This document shows, one piece after another, positions 10,720-23,100 of a stretch of DNA of 64,000 nucleotides. The translations under genes and the position numbers were made by a program. Below the pieces are notes generated by a model. The model was not told where the DNA came from. It made no database searches and saw nothing but the letters and a program-made list of their open reading frames with translations. The stretch comes from Phylloscopus collybita (Eukaryota > Chordata > Aves > Passeriformes > Phylloscopidae), in contig JAJNNQ010000026.1 in the NCBI GenBank assembly GCA_027886175.1, positions 22,400,001-22,464,000 on the forward strand. The letters are read 5' to 3'. The stretch's first letter is position 1. Each line of letters starts with the position of its first letter.

Positions 10720-13700
10720 GCTCCAAACAGCCGTTTTCAAAAAGCCTTAAGACTCATCCTTACGCATGAGGAGGAACAGCCCTTTGTCCAGGTGCTCTTG
10801 TAGCATCACCTTGTGTGTTCTGCCTATTTGCACAGAATCAGGTTTTTTTGCTTTTGTCATATTGAAATATTCTCACTAGGGAAATGTAAAATTTATGTCA
10901 TGTTCTCTTTAACCATTCTGTAAATACTTTAATTTTTCCTGGATGTCATTTAAAGGAAGAAAATGTCGGATTTATTCCATATATCCTCAGCCAACAAATG
11001 GTAAACCAAATAATATCCTGGTTATACAACTGGTTCTGTAACAGTTCCTGTGAAGTGTCTGATGAAAGACATAAGCACAAATAACTTTTGCAAGGTGAAA
11101 ATTAATGTTGTTTAACTTTTAACCTATGCTGCTTTTACATACTTCATGTTGTCGGAGAAACTGGTTGCTTGAACTAAAAATATCTCTGTGGAATTCTGAC
11201 CTGACAAAAACACTCCAGGCATTTACTGCTGTGTCCACAGAGGATAAAAGCAATGGGCTCCAGGGTACCAGCTCACCAGTCACTGAAAGGAGCCTGATCT
11301 TGCAGATCTCATCACTAGGTCTGGGTTTACATGGTCATGTTAAGTATCCACAGAAAACTTTCTTGGATTCAAGCTGCCTTACAACAGCAACCTGTAGTTA
11401 CGTTAGTCTTTTTACCACTTTTAATGACTTCTGGCTGTTGATTAGAATTTCCTGACTATGTGAAGGCTTTAGGTGGAGGTTTGTTTCACCGTTTTTCTTT
11501 TAAGGTGGAAAAAATGAATCCATCAGAAATGAGAGTTATATCCAAGTGAGGAAAAAGGATCATACATCTTCATTGGCAAAAATGTTAAAATACTTTTGAG
11601 GTAGGATAAAAAAAAACTATTTAAGAAGGCACTAAGTCTAATGAAAATAATTTTGAATGCAATTTTGTTAACAGTTTTGTACCCCATGTTACAGTCTGTC
11701 CCTACTCACTGCTACCCAACAGAGGAGATAATTGGAAAGGGAGAACAACAAGGATGATAAAAGGTACAAAAGTGCTCTTATGCGAAGAACAATTCACTGG
11801 TGCAGGAATCTTAATTTTGGAAAAGATAGTTTTCTCAGGTGACCAAAGTATTTTGGTAAAATAATAAGCAGCAATAGTGTTGAGTAGGGAATGAGTTTTC
11901 TCCATCTCTAGTAAACACACGGATGTTTGGAGAGCTGTATCTTCACTCACGCAAGTGCAAGTGGTGGAACTCCTTGCATGATTTTTATGGATGTTAAAGT
12001 ATCTCATTCTTCAAAAGCAACTTGAAACTTAGGAAATAAATTCTTTCTCAGGATATCCCCAGGATTATGAATAAGAGTAAAAGAATGTTCCAGGAACTTA
12101 ATAGTATATTCTTGCCATGCTTTTACAACTTTTTCCTAGGTATGTGTCCCCCAATGGCCATCATCAACAGGATGCTCACCCAGCTGAACTTTTACTGATC
12201 CAACACAGTTGTGCCATGAGTCCAGTGTTTATCTCTGAGGAAAAACTTCACTAGCTTTAAATTCTTCAGGTCTCACCATAGTTCTGAGGCATAGGTGCTG
12301 CAAGAGTTTGCAATGATTTAACAGAAACACGTCATCTAACAAGATTATCTTGGCACTTTTAAACTCCACTGAAAACAAGGGTTCCTGGCTCAAGTGCATC
12401 CTTGAACTCCCTACTTGAACATTTTCCCCACTGACCAAGGCTGGTCAGCAGGAATTCCCTTCAAGACCTGACATAGTTATTTTCACAGTTTGTATCCAGG
12501 GCAAGGCTTTCTTTATCCCTACAGTAAATCAACAGATTCATTTGCATTTCAGCTGGGCTCTTACATACATCCTCTGGCATTGTTTTAACTGTTTGCATGA
12601 GTATAGCTCCTTAGTTATTTCACAAACTTTTTCTTACAAAGTCTTAACATCCATCTTGACATTCCTTCATTCCTCTGATCAGCCTACCTTTTTCAAAGGA
12701 ATTAGGTGTTCCAGATCTTTCCTTTGCATATACAATTGACCAACCTCACTTGATACTTACGGTGCATATCCAAAAACCATGTTGTTTTTTGCTCAGGTGA
12801 ATCAAGATAAAATTTCTATGGAGTACAGCTTTGCCAAATGTTGCCACAAATCATAATTTAATGTTTTTTCAGTGTCTTCTGTATCCATTTATTTCTCCTT
12901 TTTGCGCACATTCCTGCCGGCCTCCATTTCTTACTGTGTTGTAGTCAGCTTCTACACCTTGCAACTTCCTGATCTATTTTCTTTTTTTTTTTTTAATGTC
13001 CCACAAATAGTATTTTATGACCAAACAAATTATTTTTATCTCTTAATATCTAAATTCTCTTCAGTGGCTTGTCTGTGAAAACATGAAAAATTCCTTTTCA
13101 TGTTACCAAGTTGAAGAAAAGCTGTATACACCAGTCTGAATCTTTTTACTTTCTCCTTGAGAGTTACAAGTTCTTCAAGGCAAAACTGACTGTAGTACAT
13201 TGCCTGATTTTTGTTTTGTTTCAGTTTTTTTTCTTCCAAAGTAGACCTTTTCCTAGTGAAATTCTAACACACTCTGTGCTCCTCAGCACCTCTCCGATTT
13301 GCAGAGCACTGTTCCTATTGGGAATACTAAACTGAGCCTCTGGAAACTCCACTTGAAGAGGATCCTTTTACTTGAATTTCTGTATTGGAACAGTCTCCTT
13401 GTCTTTCTTTTTTTTTTTTTTTTTTGCCCTGCAAGTCTTTATTCTGCCTGGCATTTTTAGTCCTAAACACAGCCTAGTAGGTATTTTCAGGTTTTCTAAC
13501 AACTGTATTTTACAGTCTCTTTAAAAAAAGAAAGGAAAAAAAAAAAAAAAGAGAATTTTGAGTGGTGTGTTACAATTGAAACTTCTAGTCTTTCCCCTTA
13601 ATTTCAATTGCTTTCTAAATCTGCTTCTAAACAAACAACACAACTTGTCTCTCTCATTCCCTGCAAGTGTGGAGACCAGTGATCATTTACGAAGTGTGTC

Positions 13701-15840
13701 ACACATTATTTTCTTAAATCATTTTTCCTTCCCACCTGCTATTTTGCTCCCTACTGCAGCAGCTGAATTCCCCCATTCCTCTTGAAGAAAACTTGTGAGG
13801 GATTTCATCCAGGAACCTGTTGCTCTATTGAGCAGGTACTTCTGGGCCCAGTTTTCACTTTCTCATCCAGTTTGCTTTAATCTGGTCATACTGGGGGGTC
13901 AGATGTGATCCAGGAAGCAAAGATAAGACCCTACAACTACAGACAGCACACATTTCCATACAGCTGGCAAGCATGGGTCAGTGTGGGTGGTACAGGGATA
14001 TGACTCCCAAATGCCATAAATTTAGAATAAGAACAGTTTATTAACTCATTAACGGACAAATTAATATCACTCTATTTAAAACAGCAAAGCTAATTGTGCT
14101 TATCAAAGTGCTAATAATTATTCAACCCAAACCAGAAATATTCAGCAAATGGTCAGCTGTCATTCCCCTGGATTTTCACTATTTCTTTAAAGGCCAAAAA
14201 GTACTACTAAAGGGCAGTTTTCACCTTAGATTAGTTGCATACACCTGGATCATCTCAGGTGGAAACCAGTAACTGTTGGTGGATGCCCTTTAAGTTTTGA
14301 ATTTGAAAAAGTCAAGTGCAAAGAGCCTACTAATGCTTGCCTTTCTTGGGATATGACTGGCCAACTTCAGTTTCCCTTCTTTACTTAAGCTTTAGCTATT
14401 TGCTGAATATTAAAAATGAGTGTTCTCTAGAGTTTTCTGCTAAATGGCTTCAGTTAAAGGTTAATATTGAAGCCTTCTATTTAAGCTTCCTGGAAAGGGC
14501 CTACAAAATTAACAGGGATTGTGAGGAATAATTATAAAGGAAAACTAATTCCTTGTTGAGTAAGTATGAAGGATTAGATGATGAAAATTAGCCTTGGTAA
14601 CTGTATCCTTGAAAGAGAGAACTATGTAAGGCCTTGAAAAGAGCAAAAGCAGACTTGCAGAGTAAATTAAATGCAATTAGCTGGTGAGAATCTATTTATT
14701 TCAGTTCACTGTCTGGCTTATTTTAAAAAGACATTTTTTAAGGTTAAAAAAAAAAAAAAAAGCACTTTGGTAAATACAATCTCAGCTTAATAACTGTTGT
14801 TACTTAGCCAAGAATGGCAGTTTTATATTTCAAGTTGTTGAAAATCTCCTCTAATTTACTTATTAAATGCTAGAATAGGCAAGCTTCTCCTGCTATCATA
14901 GAAAACATACCCTAAACCCCAAACCAGGGAGAACTGGCTCCACAAGATGACTTCTATGGTCAGTGAAAGATCCTTTTACATTTTAAATACTAAAATAAAA
15001 TCTATCTTTCCAGAATAACCCAGTCCTGGCCACCTTACTTCGGAGCCCATCTCCAGCTGCATGCTTTTCCCTGGCACTTCTCCCTCCAGCTGATCACGGA
15101 ATCTTCCTAAGAATTTATGTGAAGAGAGGAAAACTTGCTATTTCCAGGGAATGGATAAAGTCCTTATTTCTCAAAGAATTTTGAAAAGCTTGATGTAGTC
15201 AGCAGTTCCCTTTTGTTCTTCTGTAGTTTTATTTTGTTGAAAAACAAACAAACGTCTGCTGAGTCTTTCAGTGTACCAGAACAATCTTGGGGCCATAATG
15301 AGAGGGTGATGGGCAATGCCAACATTGCCTTCTCCAGCAGAGCAAGATGGGGTAAAATAAAGCGTTTTGTTTTGTCTGCCCAGCAGATGTAAAGTCTGTG
15401 AACTGAAGGAAATTGCACAGTTTCTAAGATAATGAGGTACAATTAGTGCCAGATGTGAATGCGGCAATTTTACAGTAAATAAACACAATTCTGAACAGTG
15501 AGGCTATAAATTAAAAGAACTTTACCTGAAATAGAGAATGCAAATGGAAGCAGAAGTTACTTCCTGTTTTACAGATAGGCAATGCTGTAGCATCTTCATG
15601 AATTATTGTAAGAATTGCATATTTTTAGGAGTTATTCCTTATTTAAAAGCATTGAAAGATAAGTGACTAAAAATCACCAGCAGTAAAGCTGAGGATAAAG
15701 TAAGCTGATAACAAAAAACCCCTGCATCTTAGGAAAACTGATTTCCTCTGAATAGCTGTATGGAGATTTGCTGTGTGAATGCAGCTTGGTTTTTTTCTAC
15801 TAGAAATCGTGGACTGACATGAAATAATACTGTGCAGAGA

Positions 15841-16819
15841 CTCTTAAAGAAATTCAAGCTGACCCTGGGCTTTCGCCAAGTGCTCTGAGAAAGGTCAACA
15901 TACTCAAGTCAAACTGCAGCGTTTCACCTACTCGAGAGGTCAAGGGAAGTATTGCATAAACTGACAAAGTATCTGAGCAAAGATTCTGAAAGCTGGTTTT
16001 GGACTTCGATTTCTACATGCTGACTCACCCTCCAAATAGCAGTATTTTCTTAACAGCATAGTCGCGGAGGATCTCAGTGCAGATTTGTAAACGTGGCTCA
16101 TCTGAACAGATGTATTTCAGTATTTCGTGTGCCCTCACTTATTCAGTGTGCCCACTGCGCCTGCCTGGCGCTCATGCAAATGGACGTAATAGGGCAACAG
16201 CAGCCTCTCGAAACAACTAAAAGCAGGCATCTCTCCCCGAGGGGGTCTCCTTCATGCTTGCCACTTAGAAGTCCCGTTATGGGTACGAACTAGCGGAAGT
16301 TGTTTCATTTTGCCCATGGAGCTGATCCACCCACAACCAGGAGTGTCTTATTAACAGAGCCTCGAGTTTCCTTAAGGCTGAGTAACTACAGAGCTGCTGA
16401 GAGCTCTCCAGTGGTTTGAAAGCTTGTGGCTTACAGTGTAACTGAAGGTGTTACTTGTGTGAAATCAGCTTTAAATTCTTCTCGCTAGCAATAAACATTC
16501 TAGAATTATTCTCTTTTCAGTGTCTTACTCTTCTATACTTACGGATGTCAAGGTGGGGTCTTAATACATTTCCTACCCCGTTCCTTTTCATTACAGCCGA
16601 TTACGAAGCTTTGAGTGCTGTTTATAGGGTTTTAGTGTCCCAGACACTCAATGATTTAGTTCAGTCATCATCCAAATATAGAGCATTTAATCAGACGTAG
16701 CACTTTCTGGCCGCTTGGCGCTGGGAACCCCTTGTTGTCCAGAACCCAAGTATTTATAACTAGGTAAGCTTGCTGTCATCAGAGACCTTCTATTTACAGT
16801 GCTCGGCACTTTACGTGAC
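15841..16819 (+). promoter_or_regulatory. CpG shore upstream of SNX14, candidate regulatory DNA
   Basis: CpG dinucleotides become more frequent here than in the preceding 14 kb. A perfect octamer ATGCAAAT lies at 16174-16181 and an ETS-type GCGGAAGT at 16293-16300. No gene is visible. The function is inference from motifs and position, 0.2-1.1 kb upstream of the start codon. Confidence 0.45.
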
Positions 16820-16983
16820 ACGGCACAGCTGCAAATGCCGCGGCGGGGCTGCAGGGCCGCTGTTCCGGGGCGCTCCTCCCCCGGCGGCCCGAGTGACGCG
16901 GGCCCGTCGCGGCGCCGCCGTCAGCGGGCGCCGGCAGCGGAAGCGGCCCCGCCTCCGGCCCGGGCGGCGCGGGCAGGGCCGCC

Positions 16984-17123
16984 ATGGGGGGGGTGCGGGC
17001 GGCCGGCCGGCGGCTGCTGCGGCGGCTGCGGGGCGCCGAGGGGCTGCGGGAGATCTGCCGGCAGTACCCGCTCTCCTGCTGCCTCCTCTTGGGGCTGGGC
17101 ACCGCCACCCTGCTCCTCAACCG
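16984..17123 (+). CDS. SNX14: SNX14 exon 1 (aa 1-47, first membrane segment)
   Basis: The exon starts at the ATG and ends at CCG before donor GTAATC, leaving phase 2. It encodes an Arg-rich N-terminus (residues 5-26) and then a Leu/Cys-rich hydrophobic segment at about 29-46. The REICRQYPL stretch is the part shared with human SNX14. An eight-G run begins at the G of the start codon. Confidence 0.93.
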
Positions 17124-20100
17124 GTAATCCTCCTCCTCCTCCTTCGGGCGGGCGGGCGCGGCCGGCGCTGCGCCTTCTCACGCAGCGGCTTTTCCTTCCC
17201 GTGTGTCTGTAAGGTATCTTCATGTTTTGATGATCTTCTGGTCGTTCGTGGCTGGGGTCGTCACCTTCTACTGTTCCTTGGGACCGGACTCCCTCCTGCC
17301 CAATATTCTGTTCACAATAAAATATAAACCCAAGGTAAATATGCCTGTGCAGAGTCTTGTGCTTTCTTTAAATATGGTAAGAATTTATATGGAGTAGCAA
17401 TTCTTGTCTAGTCCTAGCTGCTTTCAAAAATATTGTACGTCGGTACAGCTCATGCACTCCTGCTGACAGGTGTTTTGTGATGATTAAGACTTTGAATTCT
17501 TCACGTGTTTCTGCATAGTCCTATCAAATCTGCAAGGCCGGTTGTTGGACCTTGGATGTTGTTTCTTGCTTCCCTCGTTGTACATTTTGAGCATTTGAGT
17601 AGCAGGCAGAATGGAGAAACTGTGTTTTTGTCTGCTCCTTTAATGGGGCTTTTTCTTCCCTAAAGATGCCCTCCTTTTGGCAAGCCATTGGTGAGTCTTC
17701 TTTGCTCACTCTAATTAAAACTCTCTTAAGTAGTACTGCACTTCAAAGAGAACGATACTTCCAAAGCAAATTGCTCTTTTCTGACTTAATTCAGTGTAGA
17801 ATTTCATAGGGCTAAAAAGGTATAGTTGCAATAGTTAAGGGCTATGAGTAAGGCAGAGAAACCATCTGGTCTGTTGCTGGACTGAATAATGTTCAGGGAG
17901 ATGAGTGGAGATGTGAAAGGATATCTATGTCCTCTCACTTTGTTTCAGCAGAAGAGATTTTTCTTTTTGGTTCAGTTATTTTTCATACCATACCTTGTTA
18001 CCTTGTTTTCCTGCTGAAAGAACAAGTTTGTCTTTATTCAGTTCTCTGTAATAGTGTGCTCTAAAAGGAAATTCACAAACGTGTTGGTATATTAATAGAG
18101 TCATAATTTTGGAGAATGTAAACTTGTCCAAATTTCTTAGCAGTTGGAATTGCCGGAGCTGTTTCCCCGTGGTCACAGTTGTGCTGTATGTGGCAAGGTT
18201 AAATGCAAGAGGCACAGGTAAATTACATATGTGGCAGTGGTAAGCTTGATGTGTAAAATGTGCTGCCGTTTTACACATCACTGTAGGAAGCTGTCAATTG
18301 CACATTGTTACATAAACTTTTCCATGCTCTCCTACAGACCTACTTTGCTTCTGGAAAACTATCAGCCATGGCTGGATCTGAAAGTGCCTTCCAAGGTTGA
18401 TGCATCACTTTCAGAGGTAATCGGTGCATCTTTTATTTAGTACATTAAAATTCTGTGGCTTTTTATTATGTGTCTTTGAAACTTTTTGCTTCTGGTTCAG
18501 TAGATGGTTCAGATGTATCTCCCAGGTGTTTTAACTTATTCAAGTAAAAGTCAAATCAAAAGAGTGTTTGATGGGAGCAGGGAATCAAGGTTGCCTGCTT
18601 TTAAACATGAACTGCTTGTGTAGCAGTGCACCTTGAACATAAAAGAAATATCTGTGTAAATTGGGAAGAATAATTGGAAAGAACGGTTACAATCAAAGAT
18701 GTCTGAGTCTTAAAAAATTAAGGATTTAGTTTCTTGGCGTTGAGGATAAAAGATTATTTGTTCCAACTACAGAAGTTCTGTAGTGGAGATGATAATTTGA
18801 TGGTGGAGGGCCTACAAGGAAGATGGAAAGAGTCTATTGCAAGAGCATGGAGGAAGACAAGGAGGAATGGATCCAAACTGATAGAGTAGGTTTAGATTAG
18901 ATATTAAGAAGAAAGTTTTTACTGTGAGCATGGTGAGGCACTGGAACAGTTTGCCTAGAGAACTTGTGGTTGTCCTATTCCTGGAAATGTTTAAGGTCAG
19001 GTGGGATGAAGTAACCTGGCCAGGTGGAAGTTGTCCCTGCCCATGGCAGGGGGTTGGAACTAGATGATCTTTAGGGTCCCTTCCAACCCAAACCATTCAA
19101 TGAATGGAATGTATTTAAAATCAGCTGTACTTAAAATCAAAGCTGTAACAAAATCTGTCTAAAAAAAGAAATTGCTGAAGGTACTCAAAGAGGAATAGCA
19201 TATATATATATCTTTTTTAGTAAGACTATAAATCAGGAATGTTTGTTCTAATCTCTTTTAAAAAGAGCTGTTTGAAGAGCAGTTTTTCTTTGGACTTGTT
19301 TTTTTTTGTTTATTTCCTTGATTAGTTATTGATGAAATCTGTTGGAAGCTAAACAGATAAGCTTTGTGTTTTTTGAAGCTAGGAAAATACACAAGCACAT
19401 ATCTAGATTAATATCCATGTATTTAGAATTCCAACTATACACAAGCACATATCTAGATTAATATCCATTTATTTAGAATTCCAGCTTTGGAGTTCTGTGA
19501 TAGGAGGCTGATGAACTGGCATGGCAGAAGTGAGATGATTTTTGTGTGTCAGTTCTTGCAATTAACAGCGTGGTGCATGAAGTCAAAGCCATGTGTGTCT
19601 GTGGTATAAGCTAACACTTCAGCTCTGTGAGATGTCCCAGGCATGGCCCACTGCAGGAGTGGGAGGAGAATGATTGCATTAAGGAAGGCATGGACAGTTG
19701 AGGAATGTTTTTAAAAAAGAACAGGTAACAACTTCTTGACTTCCTCTAGTTGAATGAGATGACTTCTTCTGTGATTTCAGAAGTAAACAATTATTCTTTT
19801 AAAATTACTTAATCTGTTTTTTAAAATAAGTTTTAAGTGTATTAAAATAAGAATATTGCCGAATAGCATTTCAGTAGACTGTTGCTTTAATAATATAATG
19901 TAAAATAAATGCTTCTATGCATTTAGTATTTTTTAGGATTTAGAGTATCAAGTAACTGTAGCAGTCTACCCAAGGATGTTGTAAATGCGGAAGAACTGGA
20001 AATTTTCTTGTTTGGCTTAAATGGGGATTTGATGCTGAAAATGGTCTTTGTTTGCCATACTTATCTTCTTGGCATTTTGCATGTGATTGCTGTAGTTCTG

Positions 20101-23100
20101 CTTTTACCAAAATAGTGGCCTTTTCTTTGCTGTTACTTTTCACTTCAGAGGCATGTCCCAGGCCCTGCTTTATTTAGTACTGCAGATGTGGGTTTTGTGT
20201 ATCTGTGCCCATGCTTCTCATTCCTTTACCTCCTTTCTGTGCTTAACTAGAGGGAAGAACCATGACTGAGTTCTGGATCTTCCCAGGGCAGTGAGCCAGG
20301 TTCACCCTCCTTGATGGACCCAAACAAGTAGTCTGAGCTGCCTTTTTCACCTGTGTTGGACAGATACTATTTGGGATGAGAAATCTCACTGCACGTTTCC
20401 CCATGGTAGCTCTTCTCTACTGGTTAAAAGGGTAGCAAGGGGTTCTGCCCACACCATATTCCTCGCCTGCTCTGAGGATGCAGCATGTAATGTTGGCCTG
20501 GAATTGGATAGCCTGCTTCAGGTTGGAAGGAGAGACTGCTCTTATTTTCTTTTGTGGGTTAGTCATACATTAGAGAGAAGCTGATACAGTGTGAACTGCA
20601 TTAAGGTTAATTAGATTCTAAAGGAGTTCAGAGTGCAGCCTGTTTCTAAAAAGCAGTTTCTTCAAATACATGGAATAATTTTGGGTTTTTTTGATTATGT
20701 TTTTATTTTTCTAGTTCTTTTTTTTTTTGCAACTTGAAGAATTTTGACAATATTCTCATTTTCAAATGTTTCTAATTTGAACCAGGTGTATAGACTTTAA
20801 GTTTGTATTTTCAAGTGCTTTCAGAATAATTTAATACACACTCAAGTAAGAAGAAATCCAAGTTTTCCTCACAAGTATGGATTTTTCTTTCTTGGATTGT
20901 GATGACTTTGTGTCTCACTTTGCAAATTCTTAATCTTTTGCAGCCTTGTTTTAGTCAATTCAGCTGCTGTGCGTGGTTTAGAAGAATAAAAAAACCTGTG
21001 CCTGGACATTCCTCCCCATGTTTATGTTTGTCGTGGTAGTTGAACACTAAACTGTCTCAACTATGCATACATCAATATTTTACCATTTGGGCTGTATCCT
21101 ACACAAAAATAATGCAGTGACCTAAGTATAATTTTATTTCCAGTTTATAATCCATTTTGCATTATGTTTGTTCCTTCAGCGTTTTCTTTCTTTTTGAATT
21201 AGGACATGGTATTTGTTGATCAGTTTTACATTGTGTATAATCCAGGTGCTACAGATGGTATAATGGAGAATTTAATCCTGTTGTTCTGTTAATGAATTGA
21301 TCTTTTTCTCTACAATCTCATCTCTGCTGTGTGAGGGACCATTGCAAGTCAAATCTGTGGAAAGCTGCTCAGCTACTCTTGATCAGCATTGTGAAAAAAA
21401 TGTCTCACTGGATCAAGGTGCTGCTGTCTTTTGATCTCAGGTTTTGGTGTTTTTTAAATTCTTCTCAGGTTCTTGACTCAGTTATGGGACTAGAATTTAT
21501 TTTTTGTTTGTTTTCCAAAAGCAAGAAATAGACAAATGCATGACAAGAAATCAGTTACTGCCTAAATGTGCTCTTTGCCAGTCCTGAACCCTTGTAGTAA
21601 CACAGTGGACTGTGTGCTTTCTTATTGGAATGGCTTATTCAGCTGCCAGGAAGTGGCCTCAGCTGTCGGGTTGTACTGTCTTTTAAGGCTTTATAATTGT
21701 TATTGTGGTTTGTGTATCAAATCCTTGCTCCTTTTTTTTCTAATATGGCTTAGTAGTTCTGACCTGCTACTGATTCAGTCATCGCTCGTCTCTACAGTTC
21801 TTCCTCCTGACAATTGGCATTGGTTGTGTGGCAGTCCCCAAAAAGCTTGTCTCAGCAGCAAAGACTGGCTAGCTTGCAGTGTTGCAGTGCATGCTAGAAA
21901 ATAATTTCTCTTTTTTGTTTTTTTTTTTTTAATTCAGCTGCTGATTATATTGCTACCTGCTGTATGTGGTTTTACACTTGTAATCTCTTTCCAATTCAAA
22001 GCTGCCCACGCATAGTAATACCAGTCATTTTGCAAAATGCTTGAAAAAATAGGTAGGCTTTAAATGAAATGACTCATCATTTGTATTTAAAACTGGAGGA
22101 TAATACTTTACAGACAAGGAAATGGCTTATCGTTAGCTGTCATTCTTTGAGGTGTCCCATCTACTTTATTGGTGTTTGTGAAGTGTGGGCAATTGAGCCT
22201 GAATAATATTTTTATAGTTGCTGGAGTGGAAGTGAGTACACATGTTCTGCTTCCCCAGTGCTTTATGAAAATGCAGTGGATGATGTGGCAGATTTTTTTC
22301 TGTCCAGCAGATTCGCACTGACAGAGTCTGGAGGGCTGATAGGATTCAAGGGAAAACAGTATGCACTGTGTGCCTTGAAATCCGGTTAGTGGCAGTCAAT
22401 GACTTATTACGTCTTGAGTGCTATTATTTTTGTAGTAGGGATGATTTCACACAGTAGCTCTGCTTTAACTTCTGTACAGCACCTTGGTGGAATGGAGCAT
22501 CATACTTTACTGCCTCTGCCATGCCATGCGTTTAATTAATTTGCAAGTAGGGGCTGCTTTCTGTGTCCACACGTTTTTTATTAGGCCCGCATAGATAACC
22601 TGAGTCCTAGTAGGACGTGTCTTGCCTTCTGATATCTTGACCAGTGATGAGCAGACTCCAGTGAAAAGTGCGTTTTGAGTTAGTTGTCTGTCTCTGTGCA
22701 TGCTATCTCTGTGTCTTTGTCTAGTGGGATTATCAGCAGTGTTCTGTGGAAGCAGTACCATAAAGCTGGCTATTACAGCATGGCTGTGGAAGAGAAACAC
22801 TGGCAGGTCTGTAAAATGGTTCAGCTGGCACTCAGTTACTACAACATGGGATGAATCTGAAGGAGACTTTGTCTTCCTCTTTTGAGTGGGAAGGGTCATC
22901 AAGTCCTGCATTTTTTTTTTTTTTTACTTTTCTTGCTTATTTAATAACCATGGGAAGATAAATCTTAGAACTACGTGTGTTTTGCTTAGGCAGCAGTAAG
23001 GATCAGAACTCTCACTGTTGGAAATAATTCTTCTAGTGCCTTCAGAGGCTTCTATATAGGACTATAGAGGAAGAAAGGGCCAATAAGTTGTGTTAGCATT

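Larger units (their letters stand above)
1211..15840. other. Intergenic region between the upstream gene and SNX14
   Basis: About 14.6 kb of AT-rich, CpG-poor sequence. The open frames in it are under 120 codons, low-complexity or without recognisable domains, and I support none as genes. It contains homopolymers (for example T23 at 3079-3101 and A16 at 14746-14761) and perfect hairpins at 1536-1566, 1804-1830, 4973-4998, 6419-6439 and 10699-10719. No CR1 copy is clear here, in contrast to the introns. Part of the first few kb may belong to a long 3' UTR of the upstream gene. Confidence 0.6.
16820..17215 (+). promoter_or_regulatory. SNX14: CpG island promoter and 5' UTR of SNX14
   Basis: This is the only strongly GC- and CpG-rich stretch in the window, and it covers the start codon, exon 1 and intron 1. 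It holds an ETS-like GCGGAAG at 16937-16943 and an Sp1-type GC box (GGCCCCGCCTCC) at 16945-16956, both within 50 bp of the ATG. GCCGCCATGG at 16978-16987 is a near-ideal Kozak site and also resembles a YY1 core. There is no TATA box at a useful distance; a TATTTATA lies at 16751-16758, outside the island. The transcription start cannot be fixed by eye but is probably between about 16850 and 16960. Confidence 0.85.

Noticed and set aside
16751..16758. TATTTATA as a TATA box for SNX14
   Set aside because: It lies about 230 bp upstream of the ATG and outside the CpG island; the island promoter with Sp1/ETS sites is the more likely start region.
16770..17327. 185-codon + strand open frame and overlapping frames of 100-137 codons on both strands around the CpG island
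   Set aside because: They are Ala/Arg/Pro/Gly-rich by-products of GC-rich, stop-poor sequence. The real frame here is the SNX14 exon 1-intron 1-exon 2 structure.
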